A stretch of 64,000 nt of DNA from Phaeospirillum tilakii (GTDB lineage: Bacteria; Pseudomonadota; Alphaproteobacteria; Rhodospirillales; Magnetospirillaceae). The translations under genes and the position numbers were made by a program. Below the pieces are notes generated by a model that was given only the letters and a program-made list of their open reading frames with translations, made no database searches and was not told the origin of the DNA. Positions 36,241 through 45,463 of the stretch are shown in pieces. Every line of letters starts with the position of its first letter. The stretch's first letter is position 1. The stretch is from positions 1 to 64,000 of the forward strand of contig NZ_JBHUIY010000011.1 of assembly GCF_042683125.1 (NCBI RefSeq). Reading direction: 5' to 3'.

Positions 36241-36261
36241 GGGCCGGCGGGGCGGGAGATC

Positions 36262-37008
36262 TCAGGCGGCGGCGATGCCCCGTTCGCTCAAGGCGTGCCG
36301 GGCCTCGGCCACCAGCCGGTCGGAGGCGGTCTCGATCCGCTGCTCCAGCTCGGCCATGAAGGCGCGGCGGTCGAGCCCGGGCGCGATCGGCGGCAGGATC
36401 TCGATCGTCAGGGTGCCGGGGTATTTGCGCAGGGCGCCCCGGCCCCAGAACACCCCTGAATTCAACGCGATCGGCACCACCGGCAGGTCGAGGGCGCCAT
36501 AGAGCATCGCCACCCCGGAATGATAGGGCCGCTTGGTGCCGGGGGCGGCGCGGGTGCCCTCGGGGAAGATCACGATCGGCCGGCCTTCCGCCGCCGCCGT
36601 TTCGGCGCCCTTGACCATCGTCTTCAACGCCCGCGTGCCGGCCGAGCGGTCGATCGCGATCACCCCGCTCTTGAACAGATACCAGCCGAAGCAAGGTATC
36701 CACAGCAGTTCGCGCTTCAGCACATAGGCCGGGTCGTCGAACATCAGATGCATCGCGAAGGTTTCGAAGGTCGATTGATGCTTGGAGGCGATGATCATCC
36801 CCCCCGCCGGCAGATGCTCGCGTCCGCGCACCTCCCAGCCGAGCCCGGTGAACAGCTTGAGCCCAATCAGCGCCCCCCGGATCCAGAAGCGGGCGGCGAG
36901 CACCGTCCAGCGGCGCGGCAGGACCAGCAGCGGCGTGTAGAGCAGCGTCATCGTCGCCGTCCACAGCCACAGGAACAGGATGAACAGGGCCGACCGCAAC
37001 AGGATCAC
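36262..37008 (-). CDS. 1-acyl-sn-glycerol-3-phosphate acyltransferase (PlsC-like)
   Basis: The enzyme makes phosphatidic acid from lysophosphatidic acid in the membrane. From the GTG at 37008 the 248-residue product has an N-terminal membrane segment (SALFILFLWLWTATMTLLYT). The catalytic block is SKHQSTFET (H-x4-E, a common alphaproteobacterial variant of H-x4-D), with FPEGTR later and VPIALNSG. The GTG overlaps the preceding stop by 4 bases. It is the last gene of the ftsE-ftsX operon. Confidence 0.92.
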   Translation of the reverse strand: MILLRSALFILFLWLWTATMTLLYTPLLVLPRRWTVLAARFWIRGALIGLKLFTGLGWEVRGREHLPAGGMIIASKHQSTFETFAMHLMFDDPAYVLKRELLWIPCFGWYLFKSGVIAIDRSAGTRALKTMVKGAETAAAEGRPIVIFPEGTRAAPGTKRPYHSGVAMLYGALDLPVVPIALNSGVFWGRGALRKYPGTLTIEILPPIAPGLDRRAFMAELEQRIETASDRLVAEARHALSERGIAAA

Positions 37009-37682
37009 GTCTTTTTCTCCGGTATCAGCGAGGGAAACAGCGGGCGCAGGCGGGCGCCGAGATATTTGGAATATTCGATCGCCAGCAGGTGGACCGTGCC
37101 GGGCCAGCGCCACCACTGGTCCCGCTTGAAGGCGACCGGGAACACCGGGTGGGGCACGATCTCGCGCTCGGGCATGGCGCGGTGGAATTCGAGCAGGGCG
37201 CGCGGCATGTGGTAGGCGGCGGTGACCAGCCGCAGCGAGGTGAAGCCGCCGGCCCGCATCCAGGCGGCGGTCTCGCTGGCATTGCCGACGGTGTCGTCGG
37301 CGGCGTGGCCGAGGGCGATGCAGCGGCCGGCGCAGGCCGGGGTGGTGGCGCTGGGGTGGCTCTGCCGCACCAGATCGGCCAGATCGACGCCGCGATGGAC
37401 CCCCGAGACGAACAGCACCGGCGCCTTGCCGGCCTCGAGCAGGGCAAGGCCGCCGGCCACCCGCTCGGCGCCGCCGGTCAGCACCACGATCACGTCGGTG
37501 ACGGTGTCGGGATCCTCGACCGCCGCCGGCAGGGTGATGGCGAACCACACCAGCCCGACGCTCCAGGTCAGGGCGGCGAGCAGGGCGACCACGCCGAGCC
37601 CGATCAGACTCCGGCCGATCAGGCCCGGCCCGATCAGCCCCCGGGCCCCGGATCGCGTTTCCTGCGGCCCCGGCGCGGTCAT
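37005..37682 (-). CDS. YdcF family (DUF218) membrane protein
   Basis: The 225-residue product has one N-terminal membrane segment (about 20-50) and a DUF218 domain with VIVVLTGGAERVAGGLALLE and ASETAAWMRAGGFTSLRLVT, then TAAYHMPRALLEF. This family is thought to handle lipid carriers or envelope sugars, but the activity is not established. Its start overlaps the ftsX stop by 4 bases and its stop overlaps the acyltransferase start, giving a tight operon. Confidence 0.9.
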   Translation of the reverse strand: MTAPGPQETRSGARGLIGPGLIGRSLIGLGVVALLAALTWSVGLVWFAITLPAAVEDPDTVTDVIVVLTGGAERVAGGLALLEAGKAPVLFVSGVHRGVDLADLVRQSHPSATTPACAGRCIALGHAADDTVGNASETAAWMRAGGFTSLRLVTAAYHMPRALLEFHRAMPEREIVPHPVFPVAFKRDQWWRWPGTVHLLAIEYSKYLGARLRPLFPSLIPEKKT

Positions 37683-38569
37683 GGCATCCGCGCCAGCACG
37701 CCATGGACGGTGAGGCGCGCGGTCAGCATCGCCAGCCCGGCCGCCACCAGCGGCAGCAGCCCGATCGCGACATAGCCGAGCAGCGGCAGCGACACGCTGG
37801 GGAGGAAGCCGCCCTCCAGCCGCCGCGCCGCCCAGCCCAGCGCCGACAGCGCCGGCAGGGCGACGGCGAGGCCGATCACCCCGCCGCCGAAGCCGAGCGC
37901 GAAGGCGCGGCGGGCGAACTGGCGGGCGATGTAATCGTCCTGGGCGCCGATCAGGTGCAGCACCTCGATGATCTCGTGATGGACCGCCATCCCGCTGCGG
38001 GTGGCATAGACCACGGTGGCGGCGGTGACCAGCCCGATCAGGGCGACCACGGCGAAGGCCAGCGCCTGGATCGTGCGCGACAGGCTGATCAGCCGGGCCA
38101 GCCAGGCGCGGTGATCGTCGATCGAGGTGCCCGGCACCTGATGCGACAGGATGTCGCCCAGCTGGTCGAGGTCGATCCGCGCCGAGGGATCGACCGCGAC
38201 GTCGATCAGGCGCGGCAGCGGCATGTCGCGCACCACCTCGGTGCCGCCCAGCCAGGGTTCGAGCAAGGCGAGGGTGCGGGCCTTGTCGAGCGGGGTCACC
38301 GCCTGGACGCCGGGCACGTCGCGCAGCAGCGCGGCGGCCTGGGCCACCCTGCGGTCGGTGGCGGCCTCGGCGTCGTCGCCGCCGGCCGGCAGCACCTGCA
38401 CCGTCAGGGTGCCGGAGACGTCGCGGTCCCACCGCGCCATCAGCCCGCCGATCGAGAACGCGCCGGCCAGCGCCAGCGCGGCGAGGAACACCATCAGCGC
38501 CACCAGCCAGGGCAGGAAGCGGCTGGTGATGTCGCCGGCCAGCGGCAGATCGGTGTGACGGCGGGCCAT
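37679..38569 (-). CDS. ftsX: Cell division protein FtsX
   Basis: FtsX is the membrane subunit of the FtsEX complex that controls peptidoglycan hydrolysis at division. The 296-residue product has a cytosolic N-terminus, TM1 (about 20-40), a periplasmic loop (VSGTLTVQVLPAGGDDAEAA) and three further TM segments in the C-terminal half, with the conserved EIIEVLHLIGAQDDYIARQF between TM2 and TM3. Length is normal. It lies 3 bases after ftsE. Confidence 0.95.
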   Translation of the reverse strand: MARRHTDLPLAGDITSRFLPWLVALMVFLAALALAGAFSIGGLMARWDRDVSGTLTVQVLPAGGDDAEAATDRRVAQAAALLRDVPGVQAVTPLDKARTLALLEPWLGGTEVVRDMPLPRLIDVAVDPSARIDLDQLGDILSHQVPGTSIDDHRAWLARLISLSRTIQALAFAVVALIGLVTAATVVYATRSGMAVHHEIIEVLHLIGAQDDYIARQFARRAFALGFGGGVIGLAVALPALSALGWAARRLEGGFLPSVSLPLLGYVAIGLLPLVAAGLAMLTARLTVHGVLARMP

Positions 38570-38572
38570 CGC

Positions 38573-39295
38573 TCAGGTCACCCGGACGACCTGGCCGCGC
38601 TCGACATGCAGGCGCGGATTGTGGGGAAAGCGCGACACCAGTCCCTCGTTGTGGGTGGCGACCAGGATGGTGGTGCCCAGTTTGTTCAACTCCTCGAACA
38701 GACGCATCAGCCGCATCGCGATCTGGTCGTCGACATTGCCGGTCGGCTCGTCGGCCAGCAGCAGGTCGGGCCGGCCGATCACCGCGCGGGCGATCGCCAC
38801 CCGCTGCTTCTGCCCGCCCGACAGGGTCGAGGGGCGGGCGTCGAGCTGGTCGGCCAGCCCGACCCAGGACAGCAGTTCGGGGACGTGGCGGCGGATCTCG
38901 GCCTCGCGCAGGCCGCGCACCCGGAGCGGCAGGGCGACGTTGTCGAGCGCGGTCAGATGGTCGAGCAGGCGGAAATCCTGGAACACCACCCCGATCCGCC
39001 GCCGCAGCGCCGGCAGTTCGTAGCGGGCGGTGGTGGCGACGTCGCGGTCGAACACCATCACCCGGCCCCGGGTCGGCTTGAGACCGAGATACATCAGCCG
39101 CAGCAGGGTCGATTTGCCGGCGCCGGACGGCCCGGTGAGGAAATGGAACGACCCGGTCGCCACCCGGAACGACACGTCGCGCAGCACCTCGGGCCCAAGG
39201 CCGTAGCGCAGTCCGACATTGTCGAATTTCAGGATGTTACCGCCTGGGGGGCGCTGGGGCACGGCCGACTCTCCCGATCGGGCTAACAATGACAT
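38573..39295 (-). CDS. ftsE: Cell division ATP-binding protein FtsE
   Basis: FtsE is the ABC ATPase partner of FtsX. From the ATG at 39295 the 240-residue product has Walker A GPSGAGKST, the signature LSGGQKQRVAIARA, Walker B DLLLADEPTGNVD and the H-loop VATHNEGLV. An N-terminal tail of about 20 residues (SGESAVPQRPPGG) precedes the first strand. It is the first gene of ftsE-ftsX-ydcF-acyltransferase. Confidence 0.96.
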   Translation of the reverse strand: MSLLARSGESAVPQRPPGGNILKFDNVGLRYGLGPEVLRDVSFRVATGSFHFLTGPSGAGKSTLLRLMYLGLKPTRGRVMVFDRDVATTARYELPALRRRIGVVFQDFRLLDHLTALDNVALPLRVRGLREAEIRRHVPELLSWVGLADQLDARPSTLSGGQKQRVAIARAVIGRPDLLLADEPTGNVDDQIAMRLMRLFEELNKLGTTILVATHNEGLVSRFPHNPRLHVERGQVVRVT

Positions 39296-39360
39296 GGCGG
39301 GGGGGAACGGGCAAGCCGCCGCCCGGCCCCGCCGGGGCGGGGCGGGCGGCCGGGGGCGGG

Positions 39361-39993
39361 TCATTCCGACGCGGCGGGGTCCAGTTCCAGCGCCATCCGC
39401 ACCAGGGCGGACAGGCTGTCGGCCCCCATCTTCTCCATCACCCGGGCGCGGTGGATCTCGACGGTGCGGACGCTGATGGCGAGCTCGGCGGCGACCGCCT
39501 TGTTGGGCAGGCCGCGCACCACCCGTTCCATCACCTCGGCCTCGCGCGGGGTCAGGGTGCGGGCGCGGGCCTCGATCTGGTCGCGGCGCTGGCGGCGGCG
39601 GAAGCTGCGCTCGCCGCGGTCGAGGGCGTCGCGCACGCTGACCAGGAAGGTCTCGTCGTCGAACGGCTTTTCGATGAAGTCGGCGGCGCCGGCCTTCAGC
39701 GCCTGCACCGCCATCGCCACATCGGCATGGCCGGTGATCACGATCAGCGGCAGGTCGAGCCCGTCGCGCTGCATCCGCGCCAGCAGGTCGAGACCGCTGA
39801 GGCCCGGCATCCGCACGTCGGCGACGACGCAGCCGGGCAGCGGCCCGGCGCCGTCGCCCTCGCCGAGGGTGGCGAGGAAGCTCTCGGCATCGGGATGGGC
39901 CTGGGCCGGCAGGTCGGCCGCCTCGAGCAGCATCGTCAGGGAATCGCGCACCGCCGGATCGTCGTCGACCACATGCACCAGGGCCTGAATCAT
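39361..39993 (-). CDS. FixJ-family response regulator
   Basis: The 210-residue product has a receiver domain (about 3-120) with acidic DDD at the start, phospho-acceptor Asp in CVVADVRMPGLSG and Lys in IEKPFDDE, then a LuxR/FixJ-type HTH (about 145-200, LTPREAEVMERVVRGL, ISVRTVEIHRARVMEK). The ATG overlaps the stop of the upstream sensor kinase by 4 bases, so the two are partners. Confidence 0.93.
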   Translation of the reverse strand: MIQALVHVVDDDPAVRDSLTMLLEAADLPAQAHPDAESFLATLGEGDGAGPLPGCVVADVRMPGLSGLDLLARMQRDGLDLPLIVITGHADVAMAVQALKAGAADFIEKPFDDETFLVSVRDALDRGERSFRRRQRRDQIEARARTLTPREAEVMERVVRGLPNKAVAAELAISVRTVEIHRARVMEKMGADSLSALVRMALELDPAASE

Positions 39994-41682
39994 CCACCTC
40001 CTCCTTGTTCCGCCAGCGGCAGGGTGAAGCGGAAGGCGCAGCCGCGCGGGCTGTCGCCGGCCAGCCACAATCGCCCGCCATGCGCCTCGATGATAGTACG
40101 ACAGATCGCCAGCCCCAAGCCCATGCCGGCGGCCTTGGTGGTGGCGAAGGGCTGAAACAGCCGCCCGGCCAGCTCGGGATCGAGGCCGGGGCCGCTGTCG
40201 GCGACCTCGACCGCGACCAGACCGCCCGGCTCGCGCCACGCGGTGACGGTCAGCAGCCGCCGCCCGCCGCCCGGCGTCGCCCCCGGGGCGGCGGCCTCGT
40301 CGTCGAGCGCCTCGATCGCGTTGCGCAGCAGGTTGACCAGCACCTGCTGCACCTGCACCGCATCGACCAGCAGCGGCGGCAGCCCGCGCGCCAGCGCCAC
40401 CTCGACCCGGATGCCGGCGCGCTGGCGCTCGGCATCGACCAGGGCCAGCGCCTCGCGCACCAGCACCGGCAGATCGTGGCGGCGGCGGTCAAGCTCGCCC
40501 CGGCCGATGAATTCCCGCAGCGAGCGGACGATCGCCCCGGCCCGCTCGGTCTGGCTGGCGGCGCCGGCCAGGGCGGCGCGCAGGCGGGCGGGGTCGGCCG
40601 CGCCGGAATCGAGCAGCCGCCCGGCGGTGCGGGCGTAGGTCAGCGCCGCCGACAGCGGCTGGTTGATCTCGTGCGCCAGCGCCGCCGCCATCTCGCCGGC
40701 CAGCGACAGCCGGGCGCAGCTTTCGAGCTGGTCCTGGCGGCGGCGCAGCCCGTCCTCGGCCCGCCGCCGCCCGGTCACCGCGACGCCGAGGAACAGGGTG
40801 GACAGGGTCAGGATCAGCATCCGCAGCTGATAGGCGGTCAGCCCGTCGGCATCGTGCATCACCGTGACGAAGCCGATCACCAGCCCGGCCTGGAGCACGA
40901 CGTTGATCATCATCGCCCCGCCGACGCCGAAGCGGGCGGCGGCCCAGATCGCCGGCAGCACCAAAAGGTCGATCACCTGCCATTCGACCGCGACCGGCAG
41001 ATGGAACAGCAGGCCCAGCACCAGCACCGCCAGCCCGGCCTGGAGCGCGCCCTCGACCAGCACGGCGCGGTCGGGCCGGGGCGGCCGCGCCCGCAGCGCC
41101 AGCAGCGGCGGCGCCACCACCATCGCCCCGATCATGTCGCCGATCCAGGCCCGGGTCAGCAGCGCCGGCAGATCGAGCGGTTCCGCCGCCGCGTTCCCCC
41201 CTCCCGCGTCCAGCCCCCCCTGCGTCCAGCCAGGCGGCGGCGGCGTTGCCGGCGGCGCTGCCGAGCGCCGCCACCGCCGCCACCGCGATCATCACCGCCA
41301 GCCCGCGCTGGTCGCGCAGCACCGCGCCGCCGCGCCGGCGCAGCACCTGGGCGGCGGCGCCCCAGCTCAGGGCGATGGCGGCGGCGCCGGTCAGCGCCGG
41401 CAGCAGCGGCGGCAGCCCGCCCGCCCGCATCGCCGCCGAACAGAGCTCGCCCGCCGCCACCAGCGGCAGCAGCGCCGGCCCGCCCAGCAGCAGCGCGGCG
41501 AAGGCCAGCCCGACCGAGGGGTCGAGCGGCGCCCCGCCCGGCAGCAGGACCTCCTGGCGGAATTCCAGCCATTCGAGGACGAGATAGGCGAGGAACAGCG
41601 CCGCCAGCCCCAGCGCCCGCCGCCAGCGTTCCGGCCGGGCGGGGGTGGCGGCGGCCGGGGGCGGCGGCGCGGCCGGGCTCAT
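39990..41682 (-). pseudogene. MASE1-type sensor histidine kinase with a one-base frameshift in a G7 tract
   Basis: Two overlapping frames together make one kinase: residues from MSPAAPPPP at 41682 through MASE1-like membrane segments to AAWLDAGG, and then MIGAMVVAPPLL through a HisKA (GEMAAALAHEINQPLSAAL) and an HATPase (VEVADSGPGLDPE, GMGLGLAICRTI) to a stop at 39990. The frames join if the C7 run at 41214-41220 (G7 on the coding strand) is shortened to six. With G7 the product from the first start stops at 40489 without a kinase core. It may be a sequencing or assembly error, a true null, or a phase-variable switch. It is coupled to both flanking regulators by 4-base overlaps. Confidence 0.8.
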
Positions 41683-42302
41683 GGCGGCTGGCGCCAGGGC
41701 GCCGACAGCGCCTGGGCCAGCTCGACCGCGGTCTTGACCCCCATCTTCTCGAACAGGCGGGCGCGGTGGACCTCGACGGTGCGCATGGTGATCCCCAGAT
41801 CCTCGGCGATCACCTTGTTGAGCTTGCCGGCCAGCACCCGCTCCATCACCTGCCGTTCGCGCTGGGTCAGGGTCTCGATCCGCGCCGACAGGTCGGCGGC
41901 GGCGCCGACGCTTTCCCGCCGCTCGCGCGCCCAGGCCAGCGCCTCGATCACCCGGTCGACCAGATCATTGTCGTTGAACGGCTTCTCGACGAAGTCGCGC
42001 GCACCTTTCTTGACCATCGCCACCGCCATCGGCACGTCGCCATGGCCGGTGAGGAAGATCACCGGCAAGGCGGGGTCGAGCAGGCCGAGCCGTTCGAACA
42101 GCTCGATCCCGCTCATCCCGTCCATGCGGATGTCGAGCACGAGGCAGCCGCCCAGGCCGGGCCGCCAGCCGTCGAGAAAATCCTCGGCCGAGGCGAACGG
42201 CCGCGCCGCGACGCCGCGCGACTGGAACAGCCAGACCAGCGCGTCCCGGATCGCCTCGTCGTCATCGACCACGAACACCACCGCCTCGGTCGTCTCGGTC
42301 AC
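41679..42302 (-). CDS. FixJ-family response regulator (second pair)
   Basis: From a GTG start the 207-residue product has a receiver domain with VVDDDEAIRD, phospho-acceptor Asp in CLVLDIRMDGMSG, VEKPFNDND, and a LuxR-type HTH (about 140-200, LTQRERQVMERVLAGKLNKV, RTVEVHRARLFEKMG). The start overlaps the stop of the upstream PAS kinase by 4 bases (GTGA), and its stop overlaps the next kinase ATG. Confidence 0.93.
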   Translation of the reverse strand: MTETTEAVVFVVDDDEAIRDALVWLFQSRGVAARPFASAEDFLDGWRPGLGGCLVLDIRMDGMSGIELFERLGLLDPALPVIFLTGHGDVPMAVAMVKKGARDFVEKPFNDNDLVDRVIEALAWARERRESVGAAADLSARIETLTQRERQVMERVLAGKLNKVIAEDLGITMRTVEVHRARLFEKMGVKTAVELAQALSAPWRQPP

Positions 42303-44266
42303 GCGGGTCCGTCCTTTTCCGGCAAGGTGAAAACGAAAATGCTGCCGCCGCCCGGGTTGGGTTCGTGCCACAGGCGGCCGCGGTGAGATTCGATGATCGA
42401 GCGACAAATATTCAAGCCCATTCCCATCCCTTCCTCCTTGGTCGAGAAGAACGGGGTGAACAGCCCCTGGGCCACCTCGGGCGGAATCCCGCCGCCATGG
42501 TCGGCGACGCGGACGGTGACCATCCCCCCGCCCGAGCCGATCGACACCTCGATCTCGCGCAGAAACCAGGGGGTGTTGCTCATCGCCTCGATCGCGTTGC
42601 GGGCAAGGTTCAGCACCACCTGCTCGATCAGGATGCGGTCGGCCTCGACCTGGGGATCGACCGGGTCGGGCAGGACGATGACGCGGATGCCGTGCTTGCG
42701 GGCGTCGGCCTCGACGAAGCCGATCGCCCCCTCGATCACCCGGTTGACCGCGCAGGGGGCGACCAGCGGGGTGCTCTTGCGGACGAAATCGTGGATGCGG
42801 CGGATGATCTGGCCGGCGCGCTGGGCCTGGGCGCCGATCCGCATCAGCGGCGCCTCCAGCTCGGCCGGGCTGGCATTGCCGCTGGCGAGGCGGTTGAGGC
42901 AGCCGGTGGCGTAGCTGGCGATCGCCGACAGCGGCTGGTTGATCTCGTGGGCCAGGGTCGAGGCCATCTCGCCCATGGTGATCAGGCGGGCGGTGCGTTG
43001 CAGCCGGTCCTGCTGCTGGCGCGACAGGTCGGCGGCGCGCTCGCGCTCGGTGATGTCGACCACCGAGGCCATCCAGCCCGATTGCCGCCCCTCGCTGTCG
43101 ATCAGCGGGGTCTCGTAGACCAGGACGTGGAAGCGTTCGCCGTTGCGGCGGCACAGCGTCAGCTCGAAGCCCTGGTCGGGCGCCTCGCCGCGCTGGACCG
43201 AATTGAACATCGCCTGATAGGTCTCGACCTCCTCGGGCGCCCAGTAGGGCATCGGCGGCGCCGCCCCGATCAGTTCCTCCGGGCCGCGCCCGACCATCCG
43301 GCAGAAGGCGGAATTGACGTAGGTGACCCGCCCGTCGAGGTCGCGCGCCCGCATGCCGATGGTCAGCGCCTCCTCCATCGCCTTGCGGAAGGCGTGTTCG
43401 GCCCGGAGCGCCTGTTCGGCGGCGAGGCGGCGGCGCTGGTGGCGGCGCAGCGCCCACAGGCTGAGGATCGCCGACAGGGCCAGGGCGAAGATCGCCGCCG
43501 CCAGCAGGGTGCGGGCGAGATCGGGCTTGCCGCTGTAGGCGATGGCGCGGATCGACAGTCCGGCTCCCGGCGGGTCGAGCCGGCCGAGATGGACCAGCCC
43601 CGGCTCGTCCGGTTCGGCGCGGGTCCGTTCCGCCAGCACCGCGCCGTTCTCGTCGAGGATCTCGATCCGGTATTTCTGGGCGAACCACCAGGGCACCTGC
43701 TCGGACAGCAGGCGGTCGAGCGACAGGGTGGCGGACACCAGCCCGATCGGCTGGCCCTGGCGCAGCACCGGCACCGACACCGCCATCACCACCCCGCCGC
43801 CATGCGGCAGCCAGTAGGGCCGTCCATAGGCCGGCTGGCCGACCGGGGGGGTGAGGGCGAAACCGTCGTACCAGTCGGGGGCGACCTCGGTCTTGGGGAG
43901 GGGATCGCCCGGCGGGGCGACGAAGCGCAGCGTGCCGTCGGCGTCGCGCAGCACGATCCGGCGCAGTTCGGGATGGGCGGCGATCAGCGTGCCGCTTTCA
44001 CCGAGGAAGCCGGGGTCGAGCATCCCCTCGCGCGCGACGCGGTCGGCCAGCCGCACCAGCCCCTCGCCGATGGCGGTGAGGTGGAAATGCAGCCCCTGCT
44101 CGACCCACATCACGTCCTGGGACAGGGTCTGGGCCCGGCTTTCGTGCTCGTTCTGGCGCAGCAGCCCGAGCAGCACCCCGAGCAGCAGCACCACCAGCGC
44201 CATTGCCAGCACCGGCATGGCCTGGATCGACAGCGCGCCGCGCCATTTGCCGCTTCCCGCCGCCAT
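42299..44266 (-). CDS. PAS-domain sensor histidine kinase (FixL/DctB-like)
   Basis: From the ATG at 44266 the 655-residue product has TM1 (about 12-35), a periplasmic sensor region (about 40-250) with VIVRDADG-like and Cache features (GGGVVMAVSVPVLRQGQPIG), TM2 near 262-280, a PAS domain (about 290-410, MRARDLDGRVTYVNSAFCRM), HisKA with GEMASTLAHEINQPLSAIA near 442 and HATPase (VRVADHGGGIPPE, GMGMGLNICRSI). The frame is open to 44359 but the extension lacks family features. It is the first gene of the two-component operon. Confidence 0.93.
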   Translation of the reverse strand: MAAGSGKWRGALSIQAMPVLAMALVVLLLGVLLGLLRQNEHESRAQTLSQDVMWVEQGLHFHLTAIGEGLVRLADRVAREGMLDPGFLGESGTLIAAHPELRRIVLRDADGTLRFVAPPGDPLPKTEVAPDWYDGFALTPPVGQPAYGRPYWLPHGGGVVMAVSVPVLRQGQPIGLVSATLSLDRLLSEQVPWWFAQKYRIEILDENGAVLAERTRAEPDEPGLVHLGRLDPPGAGLSIRAIAYSGKPDLARTLLAAAIFALALSAILSLWALRRHQRRRLAAEQALRAEHAFRKAMEEALTIGMRARDLDGRVTYVNSAFCRMVGRGPEELIGAAPPMPYWAPEEVETYQAMFNSVQRGEAPDQGFELTLCRRNGERFHVLVYETPLIDSEGRQSGWMASVVDITERERAADLSRQQQDRLQRTARLITMGEMASTLAHEINQPLSAIASYATGCLNRLASGNASPAELEAPLMRIGAQAQRAGQIIRRIHDFVRKSTPLVAPCAVNRVIEGAIGFVEADARKHGIRVIVLPDPVDPQVEADRILIEQVVLNLARNAIEAMSNTPWFLREIEVSIGSGGGMVTVRVADHGGGIPPEVAQGLFTPFFSTKEEGMGMGLNICRSIIESHRGRLWHEPNPGGGSIFVFTLPEKDGPA

Positions 44267-44394
44267 CGCCCGTTTCCATCGCTCCCTTGGACCGTCGCCG
44301 CGCCGCCCTTCGCCGCGCCCGCCCGCACAGGTATAATCCGCCCCGTCGCGCCGCCACAACCCGTGGCCGCCGCGCCGCTCCGCCGCGAGGTCCC

Positions 44395-45366
44395 ATGTCC
44401 GTCCGCCGTCTGCTCGCCGTCCTGCTGCTGCTGGTGCCGCCGATGTTCGCTTCCGCCTGTGCCGAGCTTCCCTCTCCGCCGCTGCCGCCGGTCCCGGCGC
44501 TGGCCTCGTCCCATCCGCTGGCCGGGCGGATCTGGGCCCCCGCCGACGGCCGTTTCGTCACCCCGGCCGAGGCGGTGGCGCTGTTGGCCGGGGCCGGCGC
44601 GGTCGGGCTGGGCGAAACCCACGACAATCCCGACCATCACGCCCTCCAGGCCTGGCTGGTGGCCGCGCTGGCCGCCGCCGGCCCGGCGCCGACGGTGGCG
44701 TTCGAGATGATCGACCAGGACCGGCAAGGCGCGCTCGACGCCGCCCGGGCCGGGCCGCTCGACCAGTTCGGCGCGGCGATGGCGTGGGAGGCGCGCGGCT
44801 GGCCCGCCTGGCGGCTGTATCAGCCGATCGCCGCCGCCGCGCTGGCGGCCGGCGGCCGGCTGGCCGGGGCCAATCTGCCGGCGGCGCTGACCCGGCCGGT
44901 GGCGCGGGGCACCGCCCCGGCCGAGCTGATCGCCCGGCTCGGCCTCGACCAGCCGCTGCCCGAGGCCGAGCAGGCCGACCTCGCCGAGGAGATCCGCGCC
45001 AGCCATTGCGGCCTGATGCCCGAGGCGGCGATCCCCGGCATGGTCCGGGTCCAGCAGGCCCGCGACGCCAGCATGGCCGAAACCGTCGCCGCCCTGGCCG
45101 GGACCGGCCCGGTGGTGCTGATCGCCGGGGCCGGCCATGTCCGCGCCGATCGCGGCGTGCCGGCCCGGCTGCGCCGGCTGGCCCCCGGCCTCGTCATGCG
45201 GACGGTCGGGCTGGTCGAGGTGGCCGAGGGCGAAACCGATCCCGCCGCCGTCGCCGCCCGTTTCCATGCCGCCACGGTGCCGTTCGATCTGGTCTGGTTC
45301 ACCGGCCGGCCCGAACGCGAGGATCCCTGCGCGGCGCTGCGCCGCCGCCAGGGCGCGACGCCCTGA
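44395..45366 (+). CDS. chaN: ChaN family lipoprotein
   Basis: ChaN proteins bind heme, and Campylobacter ChaN is linked to iron uptake. The 323-residue product has a lipoprotein-like signal (LLLLVPPMFASAC) and the family motifs VGLGETHDNPDHH and FEMIDQDRQGAL early, with VLIAGAGHVRADRGVP near residue 245. It is divergent from the PAS kinase. Heme binding here is inferred from the family. Confidence 0.88.
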   Translation: MSVRRLLAVLLLLVPPMFASACAELPSPPLPPVPALASSHPLAGRIWAPADGRFVTPAEAVALLAGAGAVGLGETHDNPDHHALQAWLVAALAAAGPAPTVAFEMIDQDRQGALDAARAGPLDQFGAAMAWEARGWPAWRLYQPIAAAALAAGGRLAGANLPAALTRPVARGTAPAELIARLGLDQPLPEAEQADLAEEIRASHCGLMPEAAIPGMVRVQQARDASMAETVAALAGTGPVVLIAGAGHVRADRGVPARLRRLAPGLVMRTVGLVEVAEGETDPAAVAARFHAATVPFDLVWFTGRPEREDPCAALRRRQGATP

Positions 45367-45379
45367 CCTGGGGGGGTAA

Positions 45380-45429
45380 TGGGATTTTTCCCAGCGTTCC
45401 CGCTTGCGCCATTGGTGGGATTTATCCCA
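45380..45429. promoter_or_regulatory. Pair of 14-bp palindromes, candidate operator
   Basis: TGGGATTTTTCCCA (45380-45393) and TGGGATTTATCCCA (45416-45429) are near-identical inverted repeats with centres 36 bases apart, upstream of the small gene at 45464. Their AT-rich middles stand out in GC-rich DNA. They could bind a dimeric regulator; I know no named regulator for this motif. Confidence 0.45.
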
Positions 45430-45463
45430 TTATCCCGGCGCCGAGGCAAAGACGGGGAGTGGG

